Assembly (NCBI GenBank): GCA_021443605.1
Contig: JABUTQ010000065.1
Coordinates: 1-23,444, forward strand
Source: Bacteroidales bacterium
GTDB taxonomy: Bacteria; Bacteroidota; Bacteroidia; Bacteroidales; UBA932
DNA: 23,444 bases
Direction: 5' to 3'
Below, one piece after another: positions 15,568 to 23,090 of the stretch. The position numbers were made by a program, and so were the translations under genes. A model generated the notes under the pieces. That model saw nothing but the letters and a program-made list of their open reading frames with translations, ran no database searches and was not told the DNA's origin. Within the stretch, counting starts at the first letter, position 1, and every line of letters begins with the position of its first letter.

Positions 15568-16734
15568 TTAATCGTATGTTAATACAACTCTTTTGCCCAT
15601 CCTGCGGAGATTTTCGGCAAGACGATCCACCAATCTCAGCTTCATCGTGATATCAATCGGCAGGTCTGAATGGGCTTTGTTGACTGCCTGTCCTACAAAG
15701 AACTTGATATCAGTAGCTTCTTCAAACAACATCTGGGCGAGGAGTGACGCTCCATCGCGTGCTGTATATGTCTTTGGAGAAAGATCGGTCACGGAAATAT
15801 ACTTGTCGGATAATTCCAGCAACCGTCTGAAGGTTATAACTCCTTCAGTGACAAGATCTATCCCCTCCATATGGGCAATCGGAGGGATATCCCTGTCGGG
15901 GAAATCAAGCACGGGTTCCAGCTCGGAACCGATGCACCGTGAAACGACATTGCTGCTCGTGCCGCCGCAAACTATCTTGAGGGTGTCCCCTTCCATAAAA
16001 TTGGCGACTACGGCATAATCCTGTTCCCGATCTACGGGCGGCCCTATCATAAGGTTTGCCCATACCTGCTTGCGCATCTTTATCGCAGCGACTGTGGTAT
16101 CATCTCCGGGCTTCCCTTTGTAGAACAGATTGCAGGCCGATGCCAGGAGGCAGCAAGCCGCCCTGGCCGACAATCCGGGCTTTATCTCTCTGTTGAGATA
16201 TGCTATGATGCCGCTTCTCTTCCAGCCGAAATCGAACATACCGCCGATGCCCGCGTGCACCGTGCCGTCTGACATTACAAATATTATATCATCCTCTGAC
16301 AGAGAGAGTTCGCTCTGATATACCGTTTTGCCATGAACTGTCAGTTTTGAGCAAGGAAGCTCCACACAACGCCCTTCGTGCCAATAAATCGCCTTTGGGT
16401 TGTCAAACTCCAGAAGATATCCTACGCCGTTGTTGTTCACATGTATAACGGAGAATGTCGAGTAGGCCACACCTCTCTCTTTGCAGACCGGGAGGCTTTG
16501 GATGATTGTATCAACACACTCTTCCACCGACCTGCCGGCAGAAAACATCGTGCACAGAATCTTGGAAGTGAGGGTGGCGAGAATGTTTGCCTTGACCCCG
16601 TGACCCAAACCATCTGCAAGCACAACTGTGGTATAATCTCCGTTGACCGCATATTCCACCTTGTCTCCACACAATTCCTCTCCCCACTGAATGAGCGAGG
16701 TATATCCGTGTTCAAGGCAGAGTTTTTTTGTCAT
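15568..16734 (-). CDS. SpoIIE-family PP2C serine/threonine phosphatase with extra C-terminal domain
   Basis: The protein has 388 residues. Residues 1-220 form a SpoIIE/PP2C domain with the metal-binding residues D41-G-L-G-H-G, S155-D156-G and G210-D-D212-T-T. There is no HAMP, PAS or membrane segment, so its input must come from a partner. Residues about 225-388 form a second domain of unknown type containing VCGGTSSNVVSR (256-267) and EGIDLVTEGVITFRRLLEL (290-308); similar tails appear on phosphatases in clostridial hydrogenase clusters, as far as I recall. It lies 2 nt after the HydS-like gene and 5 nt before the hydrogenase gene. Its target phosphoprotein is not in the window. Confidence 0.92.
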   Translation of the reverse strand: MTKKLCLEHGYTSLIQWGEELCGDKVEYAVNGDYTTVVLADGLGHGVKANILATLTSKILCTMFSAGRSVEECVDTIIQSLPVCKERGVAYSTFSVIHVNNNGVGYLLEFDNPKAIYWHEGRCVELPCSKLTVHGKTVYQSELSLSEDDIIFVMSDGTVHAGIGGMFDFGWKRSGIIAYLNREIKPGLSARAACCLLASACNLFYKGKPGDDTTVAAIKMRKQVWANLMIGPPVDREQDYAVVANFMEGDTLKIVCGGTSSNVVSRCIGSELEPVLDFPDRDIPPIAHMEGIDLVTEGVITFRRLLELSDKYISVTDLSPKTYTARDGASLLAQMLFEEATDIKFFVGQAVNKAHSDLPIDITMKLRLVDRLAENLRRMGKRVVLTYD

Positions 16735-16736
16735 AA

Positions 16737-18428
16737 TTATTTCTCCCGGTCTTGCATCAATACGTCCTTGAGCTGGAGCAAGGCGACCTTGGTCTCCGCG
16801 GTGGTCTCGCCAAGCAGAGATGCAATCTCCTGAGCCACACGCATTTGCTTCTTGATAACATCGTCAGTGACCCTCAACGTGTTCATTTTCATTTGATTGA
16901 CCTTATCGCCATAATTCACCATCTCCGTGATGTCCTTCATAATGCAGAAAAAGGCATTCTGACGATGAAGGGGGCTGATTGATATTTCGGCATATAGGCC
17001 GGTGGCGGGGATGAAAATCTTCTTGCCTACAATACTCTCGCCGCTTTTCCTCACACGACGAAGATATGCTGTGCTGAAGAAATCGTTTGCCGGAAGCCCT
17101 TTGGTGGTCTTGTCCGCAATGCCGAGCATCTCTTTGGCCTTCTTGTTTATCTCCATAATTATGAGGTCGTTGTTCAGCACGATAATCCCCTCCGGGCTGC
17201 GTTGGATAACATCGTACGAAAGGCTTTCCGCCCTCTTTTTCATAAACGGAACGCACACTTCAGTGTCGCAATATCCGTTGTGAACCGCCCACGCCTTCTG
17301 GGCGCAAGTGGTATATCCGCAAGCTCCGCAATCCAAACGATTGTCCTTGTCTCCCCTGTTTGTACGGGTGAGAATCTTTGTAATGGTATCTTCATCGGCA
17401 CTCTTGCTTCCATTGTCGATACGCTCGTGAATCTTTTCGATGTCAAAGCCGGGGTACTCGTCCGGAATGCGAGGATATTTCTCCATCTCGGCATTGACGT
17501 AGTTGAGCACGTCGAGTGCCGCCTTTATGTTGCCACCGCGGTGGGGGATATGGCAGGGACCATTCACACAACCATCGCGGCAAGTGTGCAATTCGATAAA
17601 CGCCCCTTTTACCGCATTGATATTCCTGAGGGCATCGAGGCAATGGTTTCCGGTGACGGGAATATACTCGTATCCCTCCGGAGTATTTTCAAAAGACTTG
17701 ATAATCCCCTGACATACAGGATAATACTTAGCAGGATTTGAATAACGCACATCATCTTCCACATCTATCTTCTTGGGATCTATTCCCCTCTCTTCAAAAA
17801 TCGCCTCCAACTCCTCGAACGTCAACACGTCATCTATAAACCCGCTCTCCACGGCCGTCTCTCTTTTGGCGATACACGGCCCGATTGAGACAATTTTCGC
17901 CCCGGGATGTTCCTTTCGGAGAATCTTTGCAAGAACCAGCATAGGAGGATCAACCGGAGCAAGATATTGAAGCGCACTCGGGAAATAAAGCTGAATGAGT
18001 TTGCATACCGAAGGGCAATCTGAAGTGATGAAATTCTTGTATTTTCCGCTTTCAAGGAGTTCCCGGTATTTGCGTGTCACCAAGGCGGCTCCGCGTGCCG
18101 ACTCCTGGGCATCGTCAAATCCAATCATCTTGAGCCCCGCCTTCATTTGGGCGAAATTCTTGACCCCAAAGCTGGCTATGAATGAGGGCTCCACTGTGGC
18201 TATAACTTTATCGGAGCCTTCCAAAATCTTGAGCACGTCGTCTTTGTGACTGCGCACCACTATGGCGTTCTGAGGGCACACGACAGCACACTGACCGCAG
18301 AGAATACATCGACTCTCTATCAGCTCTGCACGGTGCTGCTTGAAACCGATTGCCTTTACAGGGCAGGCTCTCAGACACTTATAGCAATCCTTGCACTTTG
18401 CCGGTCTAAACTCAAGATAATCTTTCAT
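16737..18428 (-). CDS. hydS: Group C (sensory, HydS-like) [FeFe]-hydrogenase with PAS domain
   Basis: The protein has 563 residues in this order: two [4Fe-4S] ferredoxin clusters (C12/C15/C18/C22 and C41/C44/C47/C51); the H-cluster domain (about 75-310) with L1 T135-S-D-C138-P, L2 G-P-C185-I-A-K-R and L3 H-T-C283-R-D-G-C287; a four-Cys Fe-S domain (C367, C370, C375, C387); a PAS domain (about 403-500); and a helical tail. This matches sensory [FeFe]-hydrogenases that report H2 or redox state. L1 has Asp137 in place of the proton-relay Cys, and L3 has Thr in place of Met, both consistent with low turnover. The start overlaps the [2Fe-2S] gene by 17 nt. Confidence 0.9.
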   Translation of the reverse strand: MKDYLEFRPAKCKDCYKCLRACPVKAIGFKQHRAELIESRCILCGQCAVVCPQNAIVVRSHKDDVLKILEGSDKVIATVEPSFIASFGVKNFAQMKAGLKMIGFDDAQESARGAALVTRKYRELLESGKYKNFITSDCPSVCKLIQLYFPSALQYLAPVDPPMLVLAKILRKEHPGAKIVSIGPCIAKRETAVESGFIDDVLTFEELEAIFEERGIDPKKIDVEDDVRYSNPAKYYPVCQGIIKSFENTPEGYEYIPVTGNHCLDALRNINAVKGAFIELHTCRDGCVNGPCHIPHRGGNIKAALDVLNYVNAEMEKYPRIPDEYPGFDIEKIHERIDNGSKSADEDTITKILTRTNRGDKDNRLDCGACGYTTCAQKAWAVHNGYCDTEVCVPFMKKRAESLSYDVIQRSPEGIIVLNNDLIIMEINKKAKEMLGIADKTTKGLPANDFFSTAYLRRVRKSGESIVGKKIFIPATGLYAEISISPLHRQNAFFCIMKDITEMVNYGDKVNQMKMNTLRVTDDVIKKQMRVAQEIASLLGETTAETKVALLQLKDVLMQDREK

Positions 18429-18657
18429 AGACCTCTTTCAAAAAGATTTCTTCTGCGTTTTCGCTTGTGACGTTGTGCAGAAAAATCTCGTCGCACTTGA
18501 TGTTGATTCCCTCTGCGCAATGGCCGAGGCAGAACCCCGCCTTGAGTGTGACTTTGTCTTGAAGATTATATTTGCTGATAATCTCCCTCATCTTCTCGAT
18601 AACGTCATAAGATCCCTTGAGATGGCAGGAACTGCCTACACATACGGTAATTGTCAT
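18412..18657 (-). CDS. Thioredoxin-like [2Fe-2S] protein (NuoE/HydC-type)
   Basis: This 81-residue protein has four conserved cysteines in the pattern C6-x4-C11 and C43-x3-C47 of thioredoxin-like [2Fe-2S] ferredoxins, related to the C-terminal domain of NuoE. It lacks the N-terminal helical domain of full NuoE. It is the first gene of the hydrogenase operon and ends inside the HydS-like gene, so it probably passes electrons to or from the sensor. It has its own promoter 24 nt upstream. Confidence 0.9.
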   Translation of the reverse strand: MTITVCVGSSCHLKGSYDVIEKMREIISKYNLQDKVTLKAGFCLGHCAEGINIKCDEIFLHNVTSENAEEIFLKEVYERLS

Positions 18658-18681
18658 AGTTAGTTTTTTTATTCTATCTCA

Positions 18682-18712
18682 CAAATATAAACAAAAAAAA
18701 TCACCCCACAAA
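18682..18712 (-). promoter_or_regulatory. Promoter of the hydrogenase-sensor operon
   Basis: On the minus strand, TTTG (18712-18709), a 19-nt spacer and TATATTTG (18689-18682) match the Bacteroidetes consensus exactly. The -33 element lies in the loop of the terminator of the preceding lipoprotein gene. The leader to ATG 18657 is about 19 nt. Confidence 0.7.
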
Positions 18713-18723
18713 GGGTGATTTTT
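18693..18723 (-). terminator. Rho-independent terminator after the lipoprotein gene
   Basis: An 11-bp stem (AAAAATCACCC 18696-18706 with GGGTGATTTTT 18713-18723) closes a 6-nt loop. On the minus strand the stem is followed by a run of eight T. It sits 33 nt downstream of the lipoprotein stop codon. The plus strand could also be terminated, but no gene there needs it. Confidence 0.88.
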
Positions 18724-18755
18724 CATATAGGGTAGATTCGATTGATTATGACGTT

Positions 18756-19907
18756 TTATATCTTGAAGTTAATATTTCCAAATATGTCTTTGAGGCTTTC
18801 AAGGATATTTGGTAACAAAGAATCCACCTTGATGAAATCGCTCAATTCGTATGATTGTTCATCTTTGGTAAATTTGATGTAAGGTACAACTTCTACGCTT
18901 CCAAAGAGGGGTGCTCCGGTCTGTTGCACTTTGAGAGTGATTTCTGCCTGGGCTTCATTTCCCCCATCGTAATAAACCTTCACATTGACGTTCTTGTCGA
19001 GATATTCCTGAAGTTTGGTCAAATAATCCTTGCTCCAATCGGTAAGGAATAGGTCTGGAATAGAGCCATTTACGTTTGCAACAACATTAAGTCTGTCCAA
19101 GACGTCCACGTTGACGGTCACACTGTTGAACGTTGAGATAACGTCAGTAATCTCGCTGAAGGAGATACCGCTTGCAGACACAAGGCAGTTTGCAATGTTG
19201 CGTCCACCGTATGTCAAGGATTCCTTTATGCCATACTCACCACTCTTGGATGCAAATGTGGTGATATTCTTGACCTGTCCGTATGAAGTGCTGATTTCAG
19301 CCGTGAGGTCTGTGAGTCCGTTAATCAAGCACGAAACCGTACTCTGTGCAAGAAGGTCATTGTTGAGGAACATCTCAACGCCGGCATTGAAATTTCCTGA
19401 AAGCAGATTAATCAAATTGTTCTTCACGTCAAATTTGATGTGGCATTCACGATTCTTGTCGTCATTGAAATAGAAGTTTATGCCATCTTCATTGCCTGTT
19501 CCGCGATATTCCCACGACTTGGTCTGGGGATTTGCATAAAAACTGGCTTTGGTTGAGAAGATGTTCCAGTCAACCCCTTTTGTCGTCACGTTAACTTCGT
19601 CTGAAGATTTTGTAGAAGTTCCGGATCCGGGAAGAGTACTGAAGAAAGCATCAACAAGGGTAAGGACACCTCCGCTTTTGCCTTTGATGACAGAATCATC
19701 GTATGTTGACAATGTGGTTGTGAAATATGAACTGATACCGGCAACGTCTTCGCTTGAAGCTTTTTTGCCTATGGACATCAGCTCTGCTGCAATGCTTTCA
19801 AACTCAGCCTTTTGCTGTTCCGGTGTAAGCGGTTGGTTATCTTTTGAGCAAGAAACTGCAAAAACAAGCGCGGCTACGGCAGCCGCCATTCTCCAAATCT
19901 TTTTCAT
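18756..19907 (-). CDS. Lipoprotein of unknown function
   Basis: This 383-residue protein has a lipoprotein signal peptide with lipobox A-V-S-C20. The residues after Cys (SKDNQ) contain an acidic residue, weakly like the Bacteroidetes surface-export signal. The rest is Thr/Ser/Asn-rich and probably mostly beta-sheet, without a family I recognise. It is 12 nt after galE and before a strong terminator, so it is likely the last gene of the nucleotide-sugar operon. A link to polysaccharide export or surface display is possible but only inferred from position. Confidence 0.85.
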   Translation of the reverse strand: MKKIWRMAAAVAALVFAVSCSKDNQPLTPEQQKAEFESIAAELMSIGKKASSEDVAGISSYFTTTLSTYDDSVIKGKSGGVLTLVDAFFSTLPGSGTSTKSSDEVNVTTKGVDWNIFSTKASFYANPQTKSWEYRGTGNEDGINFYFNDDKNRECHIKFDVKNNLINLLSGNFNAGVEMFLNNDLLAQSTVSCLINGLTDLTAEISTSYGQVKNITTFASKSGEYGIKESLTYGGRNIANCLVSASGISFSEITDVISTFNSVTVNVDVLDRLNVVANVNGSIPDLFLTDWSKDYLTKLQEYLDKNVNVKVYYDGGNEAQAEITLKVQQTGAPLFGSVEVVPYIKFTKDEQSYELSDFIKVDSLLPNILESLKDIFGNINFKI

Positions 19908-19919
19908 TATCTGATTATT

Positions 19920-20936
19920 TTATTTGTTATATCCTTTCGGGTTCATACTTTGGAAGTGCCAGCTGTCGCGGCACATCTCCTCGATTCCATATCTTGCCTC
20001 CCAACCGAGTTCGGTTTTCGCCTTGGCGGGATTGCAATAACAAGTGGCAATATCGCCTGCACGGCGCGGTTTTATTGAATACGGCACTTTCACACCGTTC
20101 ACTTTTTCAAAAGCCTTCACCACATCCAGTACCGAATATCCGTGGCCGGTGCCGAGGTTATAAATTGCCAAACCGCATTTTTTATCTATCGCCTTAAGGG
20201 CAGCCACGTGTCCTGCGGCCAAGTCGCATACGTGAATATAGTCGCGAACTCCCGTGCCGTCCGGAGTGTCATAGTCGTTTCCGAAAACTCCGAGTTCCTT
20301 GCGGATACCGATGGCTGTCTGGGTGATATAAGGCATCAGGTTGTTGGGGATGCCGTTTGGATTTTCTCCGATGAGACCGCTCTGGTGGGCACCAATCGGA
20401 TTGAAATATCTGAGCAACACTACATTCCATTCATTATCAGCCTTTTGAACATCAATCAACACCTCTTCGAGCATAGATTTTGTCTGGCCGTATGGGTTGG
20501 TGCAGTGCCCTTTGGGGCACTCTTCTGTGATGGGAATCATTGCAGGATCGCCATATACCGTGGCAGAAGATGAGAAGATAATGTTCTTGCATCCGTGACT
20601 GCGCATTGTTTCAAGCAAGACGAAAGTGGCATTCATATTGTTTTCGTAATACTCGAGCGGTTTTGCGACACTCTCGCCGACAGCTTTAAGGCCGGCAAAG
20701 TGGATTACAGCATCTATCTTATTGTCTGTAAATATCTTATCCATAGATGCACGGTCACGAACATCGGCTTTGACAAAAGGAACTTCCTTTCCGATTATCT
20801 TCGCCACGCGATTCAAAGCCTCCTGCTGTGAGTTTACGAAATTATCGACTACAACCACGCTGTGGCCCGCTTTGTCCAATTCTATTATCGTATGACTGCC
20901 GATAAAGCCGGCACCGCCTGTAAGTAAGATTTTCAT
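19920..20936 (-). CDS. galE: UDP-glucose 4-epimerase
   Basis: This 338-residue SDR enzyme has the usual GalE length. The NAD-binding motif is G7-GAGFIG13; the catalytic triad residues are S124 (in SSSATVYG) and Y149-x3-K153 (NPYGQTK). The substrate segment YFNPIGAHQSGLIGE is characteristic of GalE. It interconverts UDP-glucose and UDP-galactose (and may act on UDP-GlcNAc). It starts one base after the rmlB stop codon. Confidence 0.96.
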   Translation of the reverse strand: MKILLTGGAGFIGSHTIIELDKAGHSVVVVDNFVNSQQEALNRVAKIIGKEVPFVKADVRDRASMDKIFTDNKIDAVIHFAGLKAVGESVAKPLEYYENNMNATFVLLETMRSHGCKNIIFSSSATVYGDPAMIPITEECPKGHCTNPYGQTKSMLEEVLIDVQKADNEWNVVLLRYFNPIGAHQSGLIGENPNGIPNNLMPYITQTAIGIRKELGVFGNDYDTPDGTGVRDYIHVCDLAAGHVAALKAIDKKCGLAIYNLGTGHGYSVLDVVKAFEKVNGVKVPYSIKPRRAGDIATCYCNPAKAKTELGWEARYGIEEMCRDSWHFQSMNPKGYNK

Positions 20937-20937
20937 A

Positions 20938-22161
20938 TTATCTCCCTTTATACATCTCTTCGTAGTATCTCTGATAATCTCCGGATGTGACGTTGTCCAT
21001 CCAGGCGCGATTATTCAAATACCATTCCACAGTTTTTTCTATCCCCTCTTCAAACTGGAGGCTTGGCTCCCAACCGAGCTCCGCCTGCAACTTACGGCTG
21101 TCGATGGCATAGCGGGCATCGTGCCCAAGACGGTCTGTAACATAAGTGATTAAGGATAAATCTTCCCCCTCTTCACGTCCCAGAATCCTATCCACGGTAT
21201 TAATGAGCACCTTGATGAGGTCTATGTTTTTCCATTCGTTGAAACCGCCGATGTTGTAGGTCTCCGCTATTCGTCCATTATGAAAGATGGTGTCTATCGC
21301 CCGGGCGTGGTCTTCGACATAGAGCCAGTCGCGGACATTCTCTCCCTTTCCATATACAGGCAACGGCTTTTTATGTACTATATTATTGATAAACAGAGGG
21401 ATAAGTTTCTCGGGAAACTGATAAGGGCCATAATTGTTGCTACAGTTGGTAACGATGGTGGGCATTCCGTAGGTATCGTGATATGCCCTCACAAAGTGGT
21501 CTGAAGATGCCTTGGATGCGCTGTAGGGGCTGTGAGGGTTGTATTTTGTGGTCTCGACGAAGAAATCGGCGCCGTAGCAGAGGTGGGGGAAGTTGTGGTT
21601 GGAAGGCACGGGGGGCTGGGGGGTGGTTTTTCGGGGAGATCCTTCGCTGTCGCTCAGGATGACGGAGCTATCGCTCAGGTTGACGGAGCTGTCGCTCAGG
21701 TTGACGGAAGAAGGAATCCCTTCGGGAGAGGTGACTTCCAATGCGCCATACACTTCATCGGTGGAGATATGGTAAAATCGCTTCCCTTCATACTTTTCGG
21801 GGAGGCTCTCCCAGTATAACTTTGCAGCCTGAAGCAGGCTCAGTGTCCCCATCACATTTGTCCTTGCAAAAGTAAACGGATCTTTGATGCTCCTGTCCAC
21901 ATGGCTCTCTGCCGCAAGGTGGATGATGCCATCTATCTGCTCATCTTGCATAAGTTTGTAGAAGGCTTCGAAATCGCATATATCCATCTTCACAAACTTG
22001 TAGTTGGGGCAATTCTCTATGTCTCTCAGATTGGCAAGATTCCCCGCATAAGTCAACTTGTCAAGATTAATTATCTTATAATCAGGATATTTATTTACAA
22101 AAAGCCTGACTACGTGACTTCCAATGAAGCCGGCTCCGCCGGTGATTACTATATTCTTCAT
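20938..22161 (-). CDS. rmlB: dTDP-glucose 4,6-dehydratase with repeat-coded insertion
   Basis: This 407-residue SDR enzyme converts dTDP-glucose to dTDP-4-keto-6-deoxyglucose. It has G8-GAGFIG14, the T134-D135-E136 catalytic motif (STDEVYG) and Y213-x3-K217 (PYSASK). It is longer than the usual 350-380 residues. The extra part lies in the loop after TDEVYG: residues 151-176 are coded by a dispersed repeat and contain three heptads of the type SSVNLSD, followed by a Pro-rich stretch (about 177-195). All catalytic motifs are intact and the frame is kept, so the enzyme may still work. It lies one base from rmlA and one base from galE. Confidence 0.95.
   Translation of the reverse strand: MKNIVITGGAGFIGSHVVRLFVNKYPDYKIINLDKLTYAGNLANLRDIENCPNYKFVKMDICDFEAFYKLMQDEQIDGIIHLAAESHVDRSIKDPFTFARTNVMGTLSLLQAAKLYWESLPEKYEGKRFYHISTDEVYGALEVTSPEGIPSSVNLSDSSVNLSDSSVILSDSEGSPRKTTPQPPVPSNHNFPHLCYGADFFVETTKYNPHSPYSASKASSDHFVRAYHDTYGMPTIVTNCSNNYGPYQFPEKLIPLFINNIVHKKPLPVYGKGENVRDWLYVEDHARAIDTIFHNGRIAETYNIGGFNEWKNIDLIKVLINTVDRILGREEGEDLSLITYVTDRLGHDARYAIDSRKLQAELGWEPSLQFEEGIEKTVEWYLNNRAWMDNVTSGDYQRYYEEMYKGR
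21635..21709 (-). repeat. Dispersed repeat with 21-bp tandem triplication inside rmlB
   Basis: Positions 21635-21667 match the intergenic repeat at 6727-6758 except for one extra base. The 21-bp unit CTGTCGCTCAGGATGACGGAG... occurs three times in a row (21647-21667, 21668-21688, 21689-21709) with a few point changes. Read on the minus strand in the rmlB frame, each unit gives seven residues of the type SSV(N/I)LSD. Confidence 0.9.
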
Positions 22162-22162
22162 A

Positions 22163-23080
22163 TCAATCGTCTATCAAATGTCTTGAGGAATTTACCTCGT
22201 GTTTCATCTCTTCTATCACTTTTAGCAGATACTGCCCATACTGATTTTTTATCATAGGCGCCGCCAATTCTCTCATCTTATCCTCTGAAATCCAACCTTT
22301 TCTGTATGCAATCCCTTCGAGACAGGCAATCTTGAGTCCCTGTCTCTTTTCGATTACCTCTATGAACGTGGAGGCCTCGCTCAATGAGTCGTGTGTGCCC
22401 GTGTCAAGCCAGGCAAATCCGCGACCGAACACCTGCACTTTCAGTTGTCCTGCATCCAGAAATTCCTGATTTACAGTAGTTATCTCATATTCTCCCCGGG
22501 CAGACGGCTTGATAGTGCGTGCCACATTCACCACTTTGTTTGGATAGAAATAGAGCCCTACGACGGCATAATTGCTTTTTGGAGCCTTCGGCTTTTCCTC
22601 TATGCTGATACAATTTCCATTGCGGTCAAATTCTGCTACACCATATCGATCGGGATTGCTTACCCAATATCCGAACACCGTTGCCTTGTTATCCTCTTCC
22701 GCTGAACGGACAGCCTCTTTGAGCATTCCCGTAAAGTTGCTCCCGTAGAAGATATTGTCTCCAAGAACAAGACAGACGCAATCGTCGCCGATAAAGTCTG
22801 CGCCAATCGTAAATGCCTGTGCCAAACCGTCCGGGGAGGGCTGCTCGGCATATTCAAAATGTACTCCGTAATCGGAGCCGTCTCCCAGCAGGCGTTTGAA
22901 CCCGGGAAGGTCGTCAGGAGTGGAGATAATGAGGATATCCCTGATACCGGCCAGCATCAATACGCTGATGGGGTAATATACCATCGGTTTGTCATAAATC
23001 GGCATCAGCTGTTTGCTGATTCCCTTTGTGATTGGATAAAGTCTGGTGCCGGAGCCGCCGGCGAGCACAATTCCTTTCAT
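22163..23080 (-). CDS. rmlA: Glucose-1-phosphate thymidylyltransferase
   Basis: This 305-residue nucleotidyltransferase makes dTDP-glucose from dTTP and glucose-1-phosphate. The nucleotide-binding motif GGSGTRLYPIT (8-18) and SKQLMPIYDKPM (22-33) are diagnostic, as is FGRGFAWLDTGTHDSL. It is slightly longer than usual because of a C-terminal tail (EEMKHEVNSSRHLIDD). It is followed one base later by rmlB and preceded by the epimerase gene at a distance of 10 nt. Confidence 0.97.
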   Translation of the reverse strand: MKGIVLAGGSGTRLYPITKGISKQLMPIYDKPMVYYPISVLMLAGIRDILIISTPDDLPGFKRLLGDGSDYGVHFEYAEQPSPDGLAQAFTIGADFIGDDCVCLVLGDNIFYGSNFTGMLKEAVRSAEEDNKATVFGYWVSNPDRYGVAEFDRNGNCISIEEKPKAPKSNYAVVGLYFYPNKVVNVARTIKPSARGEYEITTVNQEFLDAGQLKVQVFGRGFAWLDTGTHDSLSEASTFIEVIEKRQGLKIACLEGIAYRKGWISEDKMRELAAPMIKNQYGQYLLKVIEEMKHEVNSSRHLIDD

Positions 23081-23090
23081 ATTATCGTAT

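Noticed and set aside
21610..21636. G-rich stretch in rmlB as a G-quadruplex
   Set aside because: Only three runs of three or more G plus one GG; the fourth run and short loops are missing, and it codes for the Pro-rich loop of the protein.
21647..21709. Three 21-bp repeats as a CRISPR array
   Set aside because: The units are directly adjacent with no spacers, and lie within a coding sequence.
21593..21775. Plus-strand ORF with repeated SLRLTE units as a gene
   Set aside because: It is antisense to rmlB and arises from the same 21-bp repeat read on the other strand.
20938..22161. rmlB as a pseudogene because of the insertion
   Set aside because: The frame is kept and all SDR motifs (GGAGFIG, TDE, YxxxK) are intact.
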